Shown: positions 50,601 to 63,243 of the stretch, in pieces
Layout: each line of letters starts with the position of its first letter
How positions within the stretch are numbered: position 1 is the first letter of the stretch
Assembly (NCBI GenBank): GCA_900239685.1
Contig: OENT01000568.1
Coordinates: 33,489 to 97,488, forward strand
Reading direction: 5' to 3'
Source of the DNA: Rotaria macrura
Lineage: Eukaryota; Rotifera; Eurotatoria; Philodinida; Philodinidae
DNA length: 64,000 bases
Notes under the pieces: model-generated
Told to the model about the DNA's origin: nothing
The model's input: only the letters and a program-made list of their open reading frames with translations
Databases searched by the model: none
Position numbers and translations under genes: made by a program

Positions 50601-53600
50601 ATAGATATAAGAAAGTTCGTCTGTAAATGTATTCGATTATGCACATTTTGTTCAATTTTCTATGTTTGGACAATATTTATGTATATCGACTAGTTATTGA
50701 AATCAAAGGCTCTATTCAAGATAAGATTACATAAATGAAAAAATAATATTGATAATCATCTTGATTTAATAATGTATCCATGCTAAATCAATATTATAAC
50801 AAATAGAAAACCATAAACAAAAAACTAAAACTTGCATGATGTCTATCGATTCTTTTCCTATGAGAACGAAAAATAATCATGTATGTCGTTAGATGAGCAT
50901 GATTAAAGAGAAAAATAAGACATCAATTTTCTTCTGGTCTTTTCGAAGTTCTGCAAGACTCAGTGATGAGATACAGATTGTCATTTTTCATTTTGAGTCT
51001 ATGATCACTAAAGTTTTATACATATATACAACAAAAAAAAACTGCTGTATTAGTATCATCGCTATCGTCTCGATAAATGTGCAATAAACTACAGCCAAAC
51101 TTCAGTTTGTGTTTGTGTCACAGGATATCAAGAGATGAAAGACGGTAAACATTTAATCCCAAAAGAAAATGGTAAGATCGTAAGAACATAGATTGTGGAA
51201 GAAAAAAGATGACGAGAGTATGTCATGATGATATAAGTATATATATATATAGTAATTATTAGGCAAACCGTAAAGATGCAGGACACGAACATCTCAATAA
51301 TTGCCAAAGTTTTGATCCCTTTCCCAGAAAATTATCTAAGAAAAAAGTACTTTTGATTTCGGTATTAATCTTTCCTTAATAATTAGCTGAATACAGTTTC
51401 TAAAAATCTCAAGATATTAGCGGCGTGGATGAATTCATTTTATGATTTTTAACAAATAATACGACACGTTGAAACGAAACTCCATAATGTTCGAATTTCG
51501 ATTAATTTCGAAAAAGTTATACGAAAATGATGATATGTTTTGATAACGGAAAAACATCATCTGTTTTTCACGATTCGATTTTTAGTTCAAACTCATAAGA
51601 TAAAATATAGATTCCACTCAAGAAATCGTATATTTGATGACTTTCACACTGATAAAAGTCAAATCAATACCAAATGTCTCAAGGTACTTCAACACTTAAA
51701 ATCTTGAAACAATAATCTGAACGTTCAATGCTCAATCTATGAAACTCTTTCAAATGGTTTTATCTGCTATTGATGTGGTGAAATGCATCTCGAAGCATCG
51801 TACATACTTATATGAATGGAAAGAATTGAGTTTATAAGCTAGAGTACAGGTTTCGGCATACATAGCAATTACATGAGCTCAATATTCAATTTATCTGTAA
51901 TCTTAAGGTGTATTCAGTATTGTGATATTGTTGCACGTAAAAGAAACTGTCCAATTTAGTCTACGAAATATTTCTACTCTTCATATGCTGATATGTTTTA
52001 TACTTATTGGTTAGCACTCCTAATGCGTAATAAGTTAAATCACCTGAATGCCAAAACCCATTTATTTTCTATCACACAAGAAAAAATAACTCCTGCCATT
52101 ATTTCCATTAGTGGTGCGCCTAATACGCGTGTGAAGAATAGCAATTACTTCCAGCAGAGAAAATTAGGGGCAGCAACAAAAGGTTATTATCTCCTCTGAT
52201 AGTCTCCCATTCTAGTAGTTGTTAGAGGAACGTTTAAGAACGGTAGAGTTAATTTGTTGTTTTCTGAGACTGTAATTGTTTCTTTTATACACTTGACATC
52301 TGTCCTTGTCAGAAACATTCGAGATCAATTAGTATTACATTGGTGGACAAGAACAACGATCAAATGGCTTGCCGTTTTGAATCTTTAAAAGTTATTCTGA
52401 CACAATATTTGCAAGTAATACTTTTTTTGGAAGCGTTCTAAGTTGGTGATGCATTTATAATGTTGAAAGTTATGTAAATATTTGACTTCATTTTTCGCAT
52501 TGAATTCACGAGTGAAGTATTTCTTTTAACAAGTGTATTATCAAAGTTTTTACAAAATTCTGATGTGTGTTTTACATAAGTTCTCAAGTCGATAAACATG
52601 TGAGGAAACGTGTTTAAGCGCTCAAAATGGAACGTCGGTTTTGAGTTGTAATGATTTTCTAATACAAGAGATCTTAGTTGAGATGGAACTATGTATTATC
52701 TGCTTTTATTCATATTACTAGTTGTCCTTGTCACACACAAGGCAAACGACCTTTTAGATAAACTAAAGAGATAAACAATCCAAAAGAGAAACATACGTAT
52801 ATACACGATATTCATAAAAGGAAATGAGAAACATAATGAGAAGCGGGTCAATACAGAATCTAACGATAATAGTTTGAAAGATATTCACAAAATGAATGAG
52901 GAAATATAAGTTTCAACGACAACGTTACAAGAGTCATTAACACTGATTAAAAAAATGCAACAAACATATTTTTTGAGCGAAATTTTCACTTTCAGAGAGT
53001 GAAAACAGGAAAACAACTCCAGTTTCTGATTTTTAAACGGCATTGCTTTTTAGTTGAAAAACAGTACGTTTTAACGCTCAAAAGCTGCAGCTTTTTCACT
53101 ATTTTCAAGCCCTGATATTGAAAATTTTGCGCAAAAAACGCGTTTCTTGTGTTTTTATTATTAAGTACTAATGACTCACAACCGATGCTCTATTGTGATA
53201 TTTTAAACACGTTTTTCCAAATCTTAGTCTGCATAGACTTAAACTCAAATATAAGAGAATTCGGAATGAAACTATGAATGTTTGTACATCAAAAATATTG
53301 ATGAACCTGGTGAACATCGAAAGAGAAAAGTTCCCATCCGTTTAAAAGTGGCGGTGAGGTTGTATTGACTACATCACCTGTTAAAGATTCACATTCCATA
53401 AATTCATTCTATGCTTCATAAGATGTAATCATCGAAAGGAAATGTCTAATGAAAATGATATAAATATAAGTCTGTTATGTAGAAATTAGTTTTTACAATT
53501 ACTCTTAAGTGGCAATGAATTAAAACAAACTATTGGTTTTTATTGTATGAATGAAGAATTCCCAGGTCGAAGGTTCCTGGAATTTCCAGTGAGAACCCGT

Positions 53601-54809
53601 AGGAAACATATCGCGTGCGGTCAGAACCCATCGGAAAATGCTTGGCATTCGATGCAGGAATCAGTTGACCACATCCACATCTTGCCGGTTGCCGGATGGC
53701 TCCGGCCAGAACCTAGTAAAGTCAGTCACTGAATCAGTTCATTCGATTCCTGCTTCGATGTTCCTAACACATGCGGAACTTTTCTGCGGGATTCAGCCCA
53801 TACTTCTCGACATGGCCAGAACAACATTTTGTGATAAAAATGGATTAACATTTTTATTAGGAACAATTATGTTTTCGTAGAAAATAATTTTTATCTATCA
53901 CTTACTAGAATGAATAATCTACGGAAAATACTAGAGACGATTTCAGTTAATGTATGTGAATATGAATGTGAAAGAAGCTTCTTATCCTTAACACGACTTA
54001 ACATTAAAACATGTATTCGAAATAGAACAGGTCAAGAAGGATTATCTAGTTTATCTTTAATACATGTTGAACGTCATTTTGATACTGATTTATTAATACC
54101 AGTCAAAAACATTTATTACGTCCCCCAAAACAGTGAGCCTATGCCGCTCACGATTGTTTTATGAAACATTATTTGCAATAGTCATATGCAAATCGAACAA
54201 GATATCTTCAACGAAATAGTTTTGTGTCTTACCAGTAACTGTAATTCGTTCGCCAGTTGATTGATCTGTAATAATAAGATATTGTGTTGATGATAAATTA
54301 TACATATTCGTAATTTCTCCGATTTCATCATATGGCTTAGGACAAAATAATTGTGGACCACATTCAACTCGTTTGACACCTGTTAATTTATCTGTAACAA
54401 TAATGTATTGTGTTGATGAGAGATTGATCATGGCTTTTATTTCACTAATACGATCATATGGGTTTTTAAGTTGATAGATTTGTGGTCCACGAACTATTTC
54501 AATCAATTGCATTTCAGAATCATTTAATAGTTCATCTTTTTCATTTGATGTTGTTCGTTTTGTCAATGGTATATCATTTCGACCATGAGATGCATTGCTA
54601 TTTTTCGGATCAATAATATGTTTAACGATAATATATTGATTATTTTGTAATGCTATCGATTTAATGACCTGTGCTTCCCACCAATTCGGAAAACAGAACC
54701 AACCAGGACCATAACGAATTTCTTTACCTGTTGGTTTATTAAGTATAATTGATTCATCGTGATCAATAGCAATGCAACAGCCATACTGCGTTGATTTACA
54801 ACAACCCAT
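47630..54809 (-). CDS. acylated multi-repeat SPFH/major-vault-like protein
   Basis: Exons in coding order: 54233-54809, 50046-50384, 49788-49964, 49610-49738, 47630-48252, closing to 614 residues. The start MGCCKSTQ gives Gly2 for N-myristoylation and Cys3/Cys4 for palmitoylation, predicting membrane anchoring without a helix. Residues about 30-300 carry repeated modules built on GPxxFxxxxPYD (GPQLFCPKPYDEI, GPKLFLPKAYDQI, KGPKTFALGPYETL) with STQYIIVTDKLTG-like strands, resembling the beta-repeats of major vault protein. Residues 365-480 look like a band 7/SPFH domain (DYEFLVRTADNVEIILDVSI, then FYESRGVNVIRVEVL), followed by a charged coiled coil (490-540) as in MVP and stomatin-like proteins. 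The real MVP is about 860-900 residues with a cytosolic N terminus, so this is a relative, not MVP itself. It may scaffold a membrane microdomain (inference). Intron 1 is 3848 bp and full of transposon debris; intron 4 is 1357 bp. Confidence 0.75.
52604..53231. mobile_element. foldback element, copy 2 (diverged, interrupted)
   Basis: Related to the element at 19957-20312. The right arm 53091-53231 follows copy 1 (GAAAATTTTGCG, TTTCTTGTGTT, ACTCACAA, CGTTTTTCCAAA, TTAGTCTG). The left arm appears in two parts: 52604-52668 matches the outer portion and 52923-53008 the inner portion, separated by about 250 bp of unrelated sequence, which may be a nested insertion. It lies in intron 1 of the SPFH-like gene. 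Confidence 0.65.
53540..53830. other. GC-richer island of foreign character
   Basis: Base composition is clearly more GC-rich than its surroundings, with short inverted pieces (GCATTCGATGCAGGAATCAG against CTGAATCAGTTCATTCGATT). It opens reading frames on + by chance composition, but no protein is recognised. It probably belongs to a transposon, perhaps the same as the hAT fragment 80 bp downstream. Confidence 0.4.
53910..54164 (+). pseudogene. hAT transposase C-terminal fragment
   Basis: An 84-codon open frame matches the hAT-family dimerisation region: LRKILETISVNVCEYECERS, then RTGQEGLSSLSLIHVERHFD, comparable to the conserved ERSFS...TMxQERLxxLxxLxIE pattern of hAT/ZMYM-type transposases. 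Only the last part of a transposase of 500 or more residues is present; no catalytic portion is seen upstream. It lies in intron 1 of the SPFH-like gene, antisense to it, ending 68 bp from the exon 1 donor. A dead remnant. Confidence 0.7.
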
Positions 54810-56549
54810 TTTCAATATAAAAAAAGTGCCTTTTATTCAGATGTAAGTATAATATTTCTTAGATAGATGAGAAATAGAATAAAAAAAATTCCTCAGATAG
54901 AGGAATACAATATGATTGGATCGTTGGGTGAGTGAGTCAAGAAAGAACGCCAAATTGTCGCTGCTCATTCCAGAAAGGAAAGAAAATGGGCGTCAGTATT
55001 TCTCAAGGGGAAAGAGAACGCGCAGTTTCGTACCATTCAGAGCTTCGCTTTGTCTCAATGAAGAATGAGAAAATTCATCTAACCAGTCGAGGAATTTCTC
55101 GCCTTATCATGTGCCAACAGAATTATGCCGGGCACTTTTCTTTGCGCACTATTCTGCAGATATTTCAATGGTTCTATAGGAAGAAAAGAAAAAAAAATGC
55201 TGACATCTAGAGCAAGACTCTAGACTGTATTACTCATTCTAAAATTTGAGAATCGGTCAATGTTTGTTTGAATCAAGTTAAATTGAAAATAAAGCAAGTA
55301 CATATTTGCAATGGAAGAAAGAATTATCTCAGTAGATTACGCTTCATAACTACATCAAATTTACGAAAAAATAAGCTTAATCTAACTTGTATTTATGGTA
55401 CAGATAATAATCGTACTACAGTTATTTATGTCACATTTTTTGAACATGTCAAAAATATGATAGAGAAGATGTATTATTCATTGCAGAGCATTTTCACAGT
55501 CCAGTTGACCTTTCAAACAGACGCTATGATGCGCGTGCGCGAAGATTAAGGAAATAGTATGCGGTAACCGAACTTTTGACCGATGAAAATTTGTCTTTAC
55601 ACATGTATCGCTTTATTGATGTTATAATGTTGTGTGATTAAGTGTAACGGTTATATTTCTCCAACCACCAGTCGTGTATTTGTCTCATAGTTCATAGAAT
55701 GAAAATGGTGATGTGATCATGTTTAAAATGAACATCATATTTCTTTTTATTATTTTTTATTGAGCATTGAAGTGGCCTTCATTTTATTTGTTCCTGTGCT
55801 AGACATCGTCGCCATAGATTCGTCACGCTTACGATTACTATCGGAATCATTTCAGTCATGAACATGCATAGATGATCGAAGTTTTTATGTTTGAGTGAGT
55901 TTCATATGTTAGAAGACAAACAGCCGTAGCAATCGTACTAAAAAATAGCATTCACAAAACTTATGTTAGCAGTCTTCTACGTGAATAGAAATAAAAAATC
56001 ATAAAAAAAGTGTGATTTGCCGATGATAATGATTGAATCATGTTGTCTACATACTCGATTTGGAAATCACAAATTTATCGTTGTCGATGCAAGGTCATTG
56101 TAAAGTTTTAAAGTATAGTCAAATGTCTTCGTTTCTTTTGTCTCACATGTTCTCTCTACTACTTGCTGCCTTCTATTCTCTAACCATCTATTGTTATAAT
56201 CAGTAGTGAATTTTGTTTTTAAATCATAAAAGATGATAATACATGGTTTATTGGTACCAATTACTCGATAAAGTAATAAAAGTAACGTTGAAGAAAACTG
56301 TTTTCAATGTTGGAAATGAACGAAAGTATACAAGTAGGATTGGCTACTTGTCATTTGCGAACATGAATAAACTTGAATTTAAAATTTGATGAGAATATTT
56401 TAAATTTTCGATGTGTCGTCAAGGGAACAGCTTTCAAGTCTATGTACAGGATTAAGTTATTGAAATTTTTATTCGAAAAAACCTGACAATCGACATGACT
56501 TTAAACAATGAAATTTAAAAAAATATTTTAATGAAATGAATAATCTTCT

Positions 56550-56760
56550 CAAGATAAGTTCGTGCAATTTATAGAGGACGTAAGTTTTTTGAATATGACA
56601 AGCTATAGATTGAATAATCACTGCAACTTGTAGAGGACGCAAGCTTTTGGATTTGGGAAAATTTATATTGAACAGAGCTACTGCAATTTGTAAAGGACGC
56701 GAGTTACTTTTATTTGATAGAAACTTCAAAATAAAAAGATTATTATAGTTTATAGCTGAC
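56550..56760. repeat. short tandem array, orientation A
   Basis: Units of about 60 bp share the core TGCAATTTGTAGAGGACGCAAG, seen at 56562, 56621, 56681 and, degenerate, 56742. The parts between cores differ, so only the 20-25 bp core is conserved. Confidence 0.65.
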
Positions 56761-56974
56761 ATTGACAGTTATTAACGGACCAAAACTTTCATTAGATAGA
56801 GATGGGTTTTATTCATAGGCGTAATTAAGAAAATCATGACGCATATATCAATAAGCTGATGCATAAAATTATTAAACAGCAATGAGTAATGACCTTTTAG
56901 TATTCNAAAAATTAGAAAAAAGTGTGTAAAATAGGAAAGAGAATCATCTGCCATATCTAAGTAACAATTATGTC

Positions 56975-57225
56975 TATTGAACTCCATATAAGTTACATTT
57001 AATTGAGATAAAAATATAATGAAAAACTAGATCTAGCGAACTCTATAAATTGCAGTTCATTGTCACGAAACAGTAAAACTCATCATTCAACGAACTCTAC
57101 AAACTGCACTTCATAGAAAAGAAATATTGAGCTATGTCGTTTAGTGAACTCTACAAATTTCAGTTTACTTCAAAGACATCATGAGTTATCGTATTTGGCG
57201 AACTCTATAGATCAAAGTTCATTCA
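56975..57225. repeat. short tandem array, orientation B
   Basis: The core GAACTCTAyAAATTGCAGTT, nearly the reverse complement of the array A core, starts at 56979 (degenerate), 57038, 57092, 57146 and 57200. The last four are exactly 54 bp apart. Each core has GAACT and AGTTC ends that can pair as a small hairpin. Confidence 0.7.
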
Positions 57226-58663
57226 AAAGTAAAATCAAACAATTAATTTTTCGAATTTCACCAAACGAAATTTCAAATTCATGATAGTGATTTTTAACTT
57301 ATTCACGTCAAAGCCATTGAATTTCTTAAATTCAGTTAAATTCAAAACACGAAAATTCAACGTCTCATTCTTTTTAGATAAATTTAATTTGAGAAAATTC
57401 ATTTAAATTAAATCAAATTAAAATCACAATTTTATGTTCGCAAATGAGAAGACACGGTACGATTTCACAATTATGTGTATTGATTACAATTCTTATAACT
57501 TCTTAAGATGAAAAAGTTGTCTCCTATCAGCTGCAATAAACATTCATTCGTATTAGTCATGATCAAGCTTTGGTTATAACCGTGGGACAGAAATCTAGTA
57601 GATGTCAAATATTTTTTTATAACTATGAAGCTACATATAAAGTGATATAGTTCTAGTGATGCTCAAAGTTGAAAACATATTCACGAAAGCATAGCAACAG
57701 CTTAAGATAGTATACTGAAAGATGATTATATTCGTCTCGATAGATGGGAATATCATAGACAGATCTGAATAGAAAATCATATTGTCATATTAGAATTTTC
57801 CTCGTACTGATTAGATTGACAAATATTGTTCGTGACTATTGACTTAATTTTGCATTCATTCTTTGATATCTTGAAAATCGACTGATTTTGCTTTTGAGAA
57901 AAGCACATCAGAAATAGCATTTTGTATCAGCCGAAATTCGCATACTATTTTAACGTCGATTATTTATGCGTCATTATTTTTTCGTCAACATGTGACGTTT
58001 TAGCATACTACCTAATACACGCTAATAAGAAACTCTTCTGTCGGCAAAATGATCTGAAATAACAGAAGTAGCTTATGTCAGAAATAACCTTGATGGGATG
58101 ATAATATTTATATGCATGTCCTCGTTTTCAATGATATACAATATGCTAATAGAGTTTTATATATCTATAGAAACATTTACATTAATGAGACGGTATCGAT
58201 TAATCATATAGGATAAAAAAATTACAAGTATCAATATAAAATTCTGTTTTTCTATGACATCAGTAATGCTGGATACAAAGAAAAAAAGTTAACATAACGC
58301 TAAGAAAACAATCGTTTTCGATAATGACATTGTAATGTGTGATGTTTCGATGTAATTGAAATAGCGTATTTTTTTAATGTTTCTTTCGCACTTGTAGAAT
58401 ACTTAGATCTTGATTATAATTTCTAATTTAGAAAAGTTATGTTGTGTTAGCCTTCTGGCGTTCTAATTTTTCAGGAACTTTTTTCATTCAATATTGAAGT
58501 TGATATCAGATATTGACTCACACTATACGTCAATAGCATTATTATGATATCTATTGAGTATACATATATATTTTTTTCAATGACAACACATCAAAGTTAT
58601 ATAAAAAAAAAGAAAAACTGAAACAAAACGAAAACAGATAATGACGAAAGAAAACACAACTAT

Positions 58664-61600
58664 TTAAAAGAAACATCGATTCTTGGTTGTTGTTATTGTT
58701 GTTGCTAGAGTTGTTTCATCGTCTTCGTCATCGTCCTCATCATCACTTAATATTTGTGAATTAGTCATTATTGTTGCTGTCGTATTTGAATTCAAGGGTT
58801 GCGTATAGATATTATCATATTCAGATTCTAGATTTGATATAACACTTTCCGATAAATTATCGGGTCGAGATGATGATATATCACTTAAATCTGAACGAGG
58901 CATTGATGATGAGTCAGTTCGACGAGGAAGCTTTTTAGTAGGATGTGACTGATAGTTGTTCGTTGTTCGATTTAATTTAGCATTATTTTCGAATGATAAT
59001 GGTCGATTACGATATTTAAGAGACTCATGCCGAATAAGATTTGATGCTTGCGTTGAATTTTTTCGTAATGGTTTATATCTGACATGATTGTATGGACGTT
59101 TATTTGATGATGCAGTTTTTGATTGTGAATTCGATTGATTCGTAAGTACAGTAAATGTATTTTCACTAATCGTATCTGATTCATCATCAGTCGAATCACC
59201 GTTAAGAATAATATTATTTGAATAACGGTTGGGCTTTCTTGTTGATAGTGGTGGAGTTTGTTTGATTTGAAATCGAAATAGATTAAGTTGATCTTCAAGC
59301 CAACGTTGCAATAAATCGCTATGAATTAGTGTCGGTGATTGACTTTGTTTCGAATGATACCTAGATAAATGCGAAAAAAAAGATAGAATCAAACGAGTTT
59401 CAATTTCTAGTCATATTTTTTATTTACGTTGACGATTCGTTGACTTGCAAAAAATCATGTAGATTACTATAGCTTGATGAAAGACGTGTTCTTTGAGGAT
59501 CTTTCGATTGATAAACAATATTCTGTGTCCATGGTTCATGTTGATGCTCGACGGAAATATCTGATAGGGCACTTTCAGATGTTTCAGCAATTAATTTACG
59601 CGCTAAATTAAATGGTGCTGGTCGATATCTTGATATTGACTGTTGTGTTTGAGAGGCAACGATAGTTGGTTTAGTAATAGATAATAGTGGAGTTGGTTGC
59701 GGTAGTTGTGGTAGAGGCGGTGGGGGTGGAGGTGGAGATGAAGGTGGAGGATGTGGCGAAGTTATTGTAACAACAGTGGATGATGGTGAAGCAATTATTG
59801 TTGATTTTGTATCAGTTCGACTAGTAGTATCATCATCAGTTGTTGTCATATTAACTGTAAATGATAAATCACATGGGCGACGTGGATAATAACAATCGAC
59901 TATGGGTGACGAATTAGTATTCGTAGATTCTTGTTGTTGTTGTATTGATGTTTGTTGAATATTTCCATGATTCGATCTAATACTTGGTAGTGGTGATGAT
60001 GGGACATCATCCCAACCAGAAAACGATGAGGTTGTTTCTTCGTTTGTTGTTGATAAACTTCGAGATGGATTATTAATGTCTTTTGTTGATTGTTCTTGAA
60101 GTAATTGACGAAAATCTTCTTCCGTGAAACTTTTTCGTTCGATTGATAAATGACGATTTGATGATGATGTACGAGCAGATGGCGGTGGAGGTGGTGTTGA
60201 TTTACAACGGCTATTATCATCTATTGGAATAGAAATGTAAAATGCACAATTGCCCAAGAAAGAACAAAAGAAATTCTAACCTGTTGATCCATTAAGCATT
60301 TGTTGCGTTAAAATCAAACATTTACTTCCACTTGTTTCTGATTGTATCATCGCTTCTCTTGATGACCAACAACTATTATCACTTAAATGTATCATTCGGG
60401 GCACATAGAAATCTTTAGACACTGGTGATGGTGCAGGTTTTTTTGTTATTAAACGATTAGACAACTTTTTAACGGGACTAATTTGCTGTTGAGAATTGTT
60501 AGATTTTGTTGTCGAATTGAGTGCTTGTAAAAGTGTTTGGCGATAAGAAGGATTTTCAATTGATGCGATATGATTAGATATGCGTACGTGTCTCTTAGAA
60601 GAAGATGATGATGATGATTGTTTAAGAAGAGTTTGTTGTTCATTCAGAACGATAGACGATGATGTGGTTGTTGTTGTTGATGCTTGTATATGGCTTTGTT
60701 CTTTTTGAGAATTTAATTTGTAACGAAGATCAGATGATTGGGAATGATGAGAGTCGTCTGTACTGGATGATTTTTGAACAGTACCAATATTTGTATTTCC
60801 TATTGCTAATGGAAGAGCATTACGACCCTAAAAACAGATATGAATCTTAGTAATATTAAACATTTTCGGGATAAACCTATGGGAACTTAGTTGAGATTGT
60901 AATAGTGATCAACCTAATTCGATAGGAATATTTCAAGGACAATTACATATTGAAAAATATTCCTCATTACCAAAGAAACTGCGAATGGTTTCTCTTAACT
61001 TTGTTATGGAGCCAGGATAAGATAGATTTGCGTTTGTTTATCTACACGTAATGCATATACATGAATTAGAAAGTCTCTTCAAGTTGCATAATACTTCTAA
61101 GAATACGATTTGTGTCATTAGTTCACGTGCATTAATGAAGGGGAAAACTCTGAATATGAGTTGTCAGTTTCATGGGGGTCTTAGAATAATACGAAGCACT
61201 AATTACAAGTATTCGAAATTTTATTTCTCCTTGACAATGGTAGAACAATAAGATCAATCTGAACTAGAGAAATTCCACTGTTCGATGTCTATTTTCTTCC
61301 TTTTATTGAATATTTTATTAATACTGCAGATAACATGAGTCACTGAAATCAATTACAACGTCGCTATTTCAAGACGCTCTAACAGTATCTCTATTTTATG
61401 AATTAGAGTAAAATATCATGATTTTGATAAATTAGATGTTATTCAATTTTTTCTTTAGTATGTTTCTCTGAATGAGTGAAGTAAGTGTATTTTAAAAAAA
61501 TTTCAAAATATAATCAGCATGAATTCTGACGAAATTCTTCATCAGTAACCACATAAGAATGATAAACGTCTTTTGTAACAACACAAGTGCATTGCGTATA

Positions 61601-63243
61601 TTCATAATTTTACTTGTGTTAAAATATTCTCAACAAATAATTAGTATGGCCTCGAATCTTCTAGACTAGGTAGATATGCACAATCAACCAGGACGTATGA
61701 ACTCTGAACATTTGTCGATAATAAGAAACTAAACTATGATAAAGATTTCAATTTATGACATACCAACCTATAGTCATTTTACAAAAAAGATAAGTGCGGC
61801 TAAATGATCACGTCTTAATCGATGCCTGAAAACACTCTTCGGTATCGTAATTACCTCATTGAATTCTGCAGTGGCATACATCTGATCACAACTGATAATT
61901 TCTAATTATAAGATGTTCAATGATTTAAGTCTTTTATCATCACCTTATTATTACAATATAAAATTCAACTGTATAACAATTATGATCAGGTTATTATTTT
62001 CACTCATTTACTTCTTAAATGAAGATGAAACCTAATAATCCTAAAAATATCTATTGCATGATATATAATTAGGACTATTTAAGATCTATATGTCGAAATT
62101 TTGAATAGTTTCTAAGTTTGTTGTTTTTATTGATTTACCTGAAAGACATTATCTCCGATAAGACGACCAAGTAAATAGTAAACATTCGTATTATTAGCGA
62201 AACTGACTTGTGTACTAACAATGGAGCCAGCTGTTCGAAATAAGTAAAGTTCATTTAATAAGTGATATACAGATGTTGTTGTTAAACAATGATTAGCTTG
62301 TGTTTTACTTATCAGCAACTGTACAAGTGTTATATGTTCACTCCATAAATCAATTTTTGGATATTTTTCTAAATGTATCAATATTTCATGAACACAACCA
62401 ATATGTACACAAGCTGCAAGATTAATTGTTGATGATGATATTTGTTTTAAACGTTCGTCAATATTGAATAATAATTCGACTAGTTGTTGAAGGCATTTTA
62501 CTGAATCATTACTATCTATGTCAATTGAAAACATGAGTTCCTTGATTGTCGATTTTCTATGCATGACTATATTAGTATATTTTTCATTGTTTCTTAATAA
62601 ATATTCCATATCATTAAGATAATCAATAAGTAAATATTCATATTCAGTATTTGATGGTAGAAAATTAATATACAACAATGCCATACGATCATATTTTATA
62701 TGATAATGTTGAGATAGAGCTAAGTCTGAATCGCTACGTAAATAATAATTAATAGCACGTAATGGTAAATATGATGATGTTTGTTTGATAAGTTCCTCAC
62801 GTTGTCGAATAATAGTTAAACGTTCATTATCAATTTGTTTAAGCCAAACGTAATCAATTTTTTCCAACCATTCACGTACATATGATGATACGATTAAGAG
62901 TAGACTATGAAATATAATCAATGATAATGTTGTATAATGATGTAATGGATGAATGGACGGGAAATATGTATGCGTTGTTAACCAGATGTATTCGAATAGA
63001 CATAATTGAACTACTAAACAGCTTAATATGAAAAATGTTTTTATTATCCATGAGCATTGACGATAAATTGAACATAGATACAGCGAGTAAATGGGAGATA
63101 GAATAAGATAATCATGATATTGACGATCGAATGATGAAGGTGTACTAGAAAAGTCGAATAGATAATATTTTAGACATGATCATAAATTTATGTGTAGATG
63201 TACGATGAACTTTTATTATTGCGTACGTTGATAAGTAGTCCAT
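58664..63243 (-). CDS. degenerate adenylate-cyclase-like membrane protein
   Basis: Exons in coding order: 63227-63243 (tentative), 62139-63144, 60281-60827, 59428-60220, 58664-59360, closing to 1019 residues. Two hydrophobic stretches (about 38-61 and 77-95) are followed by a juxtamembrane helix (WLEKIDYVWLKQIDNERLTI) and, at 155-305, a class III cyclase fold matching mammalian C2 domains in order: YDRMALLYINFLPS, LIDYLNDMEYLL, STIKELMFSID, INLAACVHIGCVHE, KIDLWSEHITLV. In active cyclases the last block is DIWGNTVNVASR; here the Asn and Arg needed for catalysis are replaced, so it is probably inactive. Residues 342-1019 are disordered: poly-Ser, a run of seven Pro, poly-Gln, an acidic DDEDDDEDDE stretch. 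No C1 domain or six-helix bundle is present; more 5' exons may lie beyond the window, or the protein is a reduced half-cyclase. Intron after the cyclase domain is 1311 bp. Confidence 0.72.

Larger units (their letters stand above)
54810..58663. other. intergenic, holds the opposed hairpin-repeat arrays
   Basis: About 3.9 kb between the SPFH-like start and the 3' end of the cyclase-like gene. The frames at 54932 and 55268 (+) are unsupported. The repeat arrays at 56550-56760 and 56975-57225 are described separately. The segment 57230-57430 is rich in AAATT-type words. A single N is at 56906. Confidence 0.5.

Noticed and set aside
53547-53880. Open frames in the GC-rich island
   Set aside because: Long mainly because stop codons are rare in GC-rich DNA; no family match.
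56550-57225. CRISPR array
   Set aside because: Spacing is regular but the genome is eukaryotic, repeats are degenerate and inverted between arrays, and no cas genes exist.
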